This document shows positions 60,831 to 64,000 of a DNA stretch of 64,000 nt, one piece after another. This stretch comes from Chromatium okenii (lineage in GTDB: Bacteria; Pseudomonadota; Gammaproteobacteria; Chromatiales; Chromatiaceae), in contig NZ_PPGH01000037.1 in NCBI RefSeq assembly GCF_002958735.1, positions 997,434 through 1,061,433 of the forward strand, in the 5' to 3' direction. Every line of letters begins with the position of its first letter. Positions within the stretch are counted from its first letter, which is position 1. The notes under the pieces were generated by a model, which saw only the letters and a program-made list of their open reading frames with translations, was not told where the DNA came from and did no database searches. The position numbers and the translations under genes are program-made.

Positions 60831-62141
60831 TCCACTGCTCCGCCTCAGTCTCTGCAACGGGCGGCTGATTGATCCCGCCAATGGCATTGATGCTGTGATT
60901 GATGTGCATCTTGCTGATGGGCGCGTGTTGGCGATTGGTGACGCGCCAGCCGCGTTTCAGCCTGAACGGGTCATTGACGCGCAGGGACTGGTGATTTGCC
61001 CCGGCTTGATTGATTTATGCGCTCGGCTGCGCGAACCCGGTCACGAACAAAAAGCGACTATCGCCAGCGAAACCCGCGCTGCGGCTGCGTCGGGCATTAC
61101 CACGTTGTGCTGTCCGCCCGATACGCATCCGGTGATTGATACGCCAGCAGTGGCGCAATTGGTCAGTCAAACCGCCAAACGTTTAGGCAATGCGCGTATT
61201 GCCCGCTGGCGCAGTGACGCAGGGTTTAGACGGACTCAAAATCACCGAAATGGCGGCGCTCAAACGCGCTGGCTGTCCGGTGTTGAGCCAAGCAGATCGC
61301 CCGATTCGCAATGCGCAAGTGCAGCGGCGAGCGTTGGAATACGCCGCCACTTTTGGGCTGACGGTTTTTCTGCATCCCAGCGATCCTGATTTGTGCGCTG
61401 GTGGTTGTGTCCACGAAGGGCGCGTCAGCACGCGATTAGGTTTGCCGGGCATTCCCGAAGCGCGGAAACGGTCGCAGTGGCGCGAGATTTGGCGCTTGCC
61501 GAGCAGACCGGAGCGCGATTCATTTTCGCGGATTGTCCACTGCGCGAGCGGTGGAAATGTTGACGGAAGCGCAGCGGCGAGGTGTTCGCGCCAGCGGCGA
61601 TGTCAGTCTGCATCAGCTTTTTTTCACGGAAGATGATGTCGCCAGTTTTGATGCGAACTATCACCTGATTCCGCCATTGCGCACTGCGGCAGATCGGAAT
61701 GCGTTGCAGGCGGCGCTGGCGCGAGGAGAATTGACCGCGATTTGCTCCGATCATCAACCGCATGATGCTGATGCCAAACTTGCGCCATTTCCAGAAACTG
61801 CGCCCGGCATTTCCACCTTGGAAACGTTGTTGCCGCTGGCGCTGCGCTTGGTGACGGCTGGCGTGTTGGATTTACCAAGCGTGATTGCGCGTTTAACCAT
61901 TGGACCGGCGGAGATTTTGGGGCGCAATTTGGGGCAACTCGCGGCTGGCGCACCTGCCGATTTATGCGTGTTCAATCCCGCTGAAATGTGGACGCCAACC
62001 GCCGCAACGCTCATCAGTCACGGGCATCATTCGCCGTTTTTAGGGCAAGAAATGCGCGGGCGCGTGGTGTTGACGGCGCTCGGTGGACGCATCGTGTTTG
62101 AGAATCTGAGCGCAAAATCGCTGGCGGTGGGCAATGTCTGA
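60820..62141 (+). CDS. Dihydroorotase-like protein lacking catalytic His (PyrC', two frameshifts)
   Basis: This matches the inactive dihydroorotase homologue that is needed for assembly of the Pseudomonas-type PyrB dodecamer. Where active enzymes have His-x-His before LREPG, it has [10 protein letters not shown], so two metal ligands are lost. The remainder keeps [44 protein letters not shown], and [16 protein letters not shown]. Breaks near 61200 and 61520 are each repaired by one base. The start at 60820 overlaps pyrB. About 440 residues. Confidence 0.88.
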
Positions 62142-63584
62142 TTTTTCGCTTTTGCAAATACTCGCCAGCCTCAACGCCGTCTGGCGGCAGCAGCCCGTCA
62201 CCTTGCCTGCGCTCACCAACATTCAATGGCGAGCCGATGCTTGCGATGCTGGCTCGGTGCTGTTTTTTCAGTGCTTTGACGGCGGACCGAGCGATGCCGA
62301 GATTTATCAGCGTTATCTTCAATCGAGCCGCTGCGCTGCACTGGTAACTAACCGCCAACTCGCGTGTTTCGACCAGTTGCCGGACAAATTGATTGTCGTG
62401 GTCGCGCCCGCAGACTGGGCGCAGGTGGTCGGGCGCTGCTGCGATTTGTGTTATCCGCTGGCGACCGAGCGACTGCATTTCATCGGCGTCACCGGCACAA
62501 ACGGTAAAACCACGACGGTAAAATATGTAGAAGCGATGCTGCTGGCGCACGAACAGCGCGTACTTTCAATTGGCACGTTGGGATTATTTCTCGATGGGCA
62601 GCGCCAGTTGGAAACCGGTTTCACCTCGCCGCCGCAAATTGAACTGCGTCGTTTATTGCATGAATATCAAGCGCGTTGCGACGTGGTGGTCATGGAAATC
62701 AGCAGCCACGCGCTCGATCAAGCGCGTGTCCACGGAATTCCGCTGCACAATGCTGGGTGGACGAATTTCACACAGGATCATCTTGATTATCACCACGATG
62801 AAGTCAGCTATTTTGCTGCCAAAGCCTTGATTTTGAACTTGATTCAAAAAGACGGGCGCTTGTATTGCAGCAGTCCGGCAGTAGCGGCGCGGCTTCAAGC
62901 GCAGCAGCCAGCAGTGCCGATTGAACTCGTGCCAGCATTGACGTTGCCGCCAGCCGCCATTGCCGCAAAACCTTTTCTTGCATTGGAACATAATCGCCAT
63001 AATTACGCGCTTGCTATTGCCTTAACGAATAGCCTTCTCGGTGAAAATGCGCGTGATGATTGGCAACATTTAATTGCCGTTGATGGACGTTTTGAATGCC
63101 AAACGCTGGGCAATCATACGATTGTGATTGATTTTGCGCATACACCAGATGCACTCGAAACTATTCTCACCGCAATTCGTCACGGCTTTCCCGCAGCGCG
63201 GATTGCCACTGTATTTGGCTGCGGCGGCGACCGCGATCGCAGTAAACGTCCGTTAATGGGCGCAGCAGTAGCACGTCATTCTGATTTTTGCGTTATCACT
63301 TCTGACAATCCACGCACTGAAGACCCAGCGCAAATCATTACCGATATTCTGATTGGAATGCCGACTGATGCAATTGAAAAAGCGCACTGTTATTATTGAA
63401 CGCGCTGAAGCAATTGCGTATGTATTTAATTGGCTGGCGCAACGTCCAAGCACAGAATCTTGGGTCGTGTTAATTGCCGGCAAAGGACACGAGCGTTATA
63501 TTGATCGCAATGGACATAAAACGCCCGTATAGCGATCAAGATGAAGTGGCACGTCAGGTCATGCGGTTGGCAGATAAACTGTAA
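62134..63584 (+). CDS. murE: MurE-type UDP-MurNAc-tripeptide ligase (frameshifts at 3' end)
   Basis: MurE adds the third amino acid to UDP-MurNAc-L-Ala-D-Glu. ATP motif GVTGTNGKTTT, VVMEISSHALDQARV, FTQDHLDYH, the carbamylated-Lys segment YFAAKALIL, and SDNPRTEDP, whose DNPR motif indicates meso-diaminopimelate specificity. The last 60 residues (IIERAEAIAYVF, LIAGKGHERY) are read after added bases near 63385 and 63530, ending at 63584. About 483 residues. Its place after pyrC' rather than in the mur/fts cluster is unusual; start overlaps the previous stop by 8 bases. Confidence 0.88.
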
Positions 63585-63628
63585 TCGGATATAAACCACT
63601 ATCTATGCAGTTTTATCGTAATACAATA

Positions 63629-63652
63629 ATCGCCAGCCATTGTGCTGGCGAT
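63629..63652 (+). terminator. Hairpin after murE
   Basis: ATCGCCAGC and GCTGGCGAT form a 9-bp stem with a 6-base loop, followed by TTGCATTT; a plausible terminator with a weak T-run. Confidence 0.6.
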
Positions 63653-63758
63653 TTGCATTTAGGGTTTTCGTTGCACAACAACATGACAACCATTGATTCT
63701 TAAATGCGCAGTGAATGTTATGATTCCCTTTACATTTTGATGGGATTAAGAGGGCTAC

Positions 63759-64000
63759 ATGAAAATTCGCATCACAAGCAAACTGCTGATTATCCTCATA
63801 CTTACAGCTTTAGTGCCGCTACTTATTATCGGTTGGGTCGGTTATCGCAGCACCCTAAACATCAGTCAAATTGCCTCACAAGCCAATCGTGAGGTCGCAG
63901 AACTGGCAATGTCTGACAGCAGTGCGGCGCTATCCGCTGAACTGAAAACGCGCTTGCAAGCACTCACTGAACGCCATGCCGGAGATGTGAATGAAATTTT
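63759..64000 (+). CDS. Membrane-anchored sensor protein, cut by window end
   Basis: An open frame starts at the ATG at 63759 (GAGGG upstream) and runs off the window. The first 80 residues have a single membrane helix (LLIILILTALVPLLIIGWVG) followed by a helical periplasmic segment rich in Ala, Ser, Glu and Gln (SDSSAALSAELKTRLQALTE). This is the usual beginning of a chemoreceptor, histidine kinase or diguanylate cyclase; which one cannot be decided here. Confidence 0.7.
   Translation, partial: MKIRITSKLLIILILTALVPLLIIGWVGYRSTLNISQIASQANREVAELAMSDSSAALSAELKTRLQALTERHAGDVNEI

Overview
The window looks like a chromosomal segment of a nitrogen-fixing, glycogen-storing gammaproteobacterium. Gene content and order are gammaproteobacterial: dnaX-ybaB, minCDE, the yqgE-ruvX-pyrR-pyrB-pyrC' block known from Pseudomonas, carAB-greA, and gltBD. 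The mixture of nif genes with glgB/glgC would fit a relative of Competibacter or another deep gammaproteobacterium, but that placement is only a guess from reading.

Layout. 1-5.5 kb: dapE (cut by the window edge) faces a leftward run dnaX-ybaB-hinT-minC-minD-minE. 5.6-12 kb: an accessory stretch with a decayed DUF29 gene, a very large secreted LamG/InlB-repeat protein flanked by fragments of a shattered DUF1566/CARDB gene, a HEPN/MNT toxin-antitoxin pair and an orphan HicB-like protein. 12-18.2 kb: gltB-gltD (glutamate synthase), both interrupted by short C/G-rich palindromic elements. 18.3-20.8 kb: two uncharacterised proteins, one secreted and one a zinc-ribbon membrane protein with a helical repeat domain. 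20.9-26.4 kb: a nif accessory operon (nifB, ferredoxin, flavodiiron protein, two [2Fe-2S] ferredoxins, nifQ, draG) behind two NifA-type upstream sites and a sigma-54-like promoter. 26.6-28.4 kb: an intact DUF29 gene, ybgC and a DUF4160/DUF2442 pair. 28.4-33.8 kb: a single-chain type IIG/ISP-like restriction-modification enzyme behind murI, then gatB. 33.9-38.3 kb: a hybrid histidine kinase and a REC-EAL phosphodiesterase. 38.3-45.5 kb: a leftward glgB-DUF2288-nnrU-moaE-SEC-C operon and, divergently, glgC. 45.6-47.4 kb: thiS-thiG-trmB. 47.5-51.2 kb: two DUF1566 (Lcl-type) secreted proteins around a gspF gene. 51.4-56.5 kb: carA-carB-greA. 56.5-58.1 kb: pyrE plus a DUF4124 protein. 58.3-63.6 kb: yqgE, ruvX, pyrR, pyrB, a pseudo-dihydroorotase and a murE-type ligase. 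The last 240 bases start a membrane sensor cut by the window edge.

How the genes fit together: GltBD assimilates ammonium made by nitrogenase. NifB and NifQ make its cofactor, DraG reactivates ADP-ribosylated nitrogenase reductase, and the ferredoxins and flavodiiron protein probably serve electron supply or oxygen removal. CarAB, PyrB, PyrE, PyrR and the pseudo-dihydroorotase cover much of pyrimidine synthesis.

Important caveat: roughly twenty genes, most of them essential or housekeeping, are broken by single-base frameshifts. Every one I checked is restored by adding one base, often in a homopolymer. I read these as uncorrected sequencing deletions rather than pseudogenes, and give each such gene as one CDS spanning its fragments. 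The decayed DUF29 and DUF1566 copies show larger deletions and are treated as true remnants.
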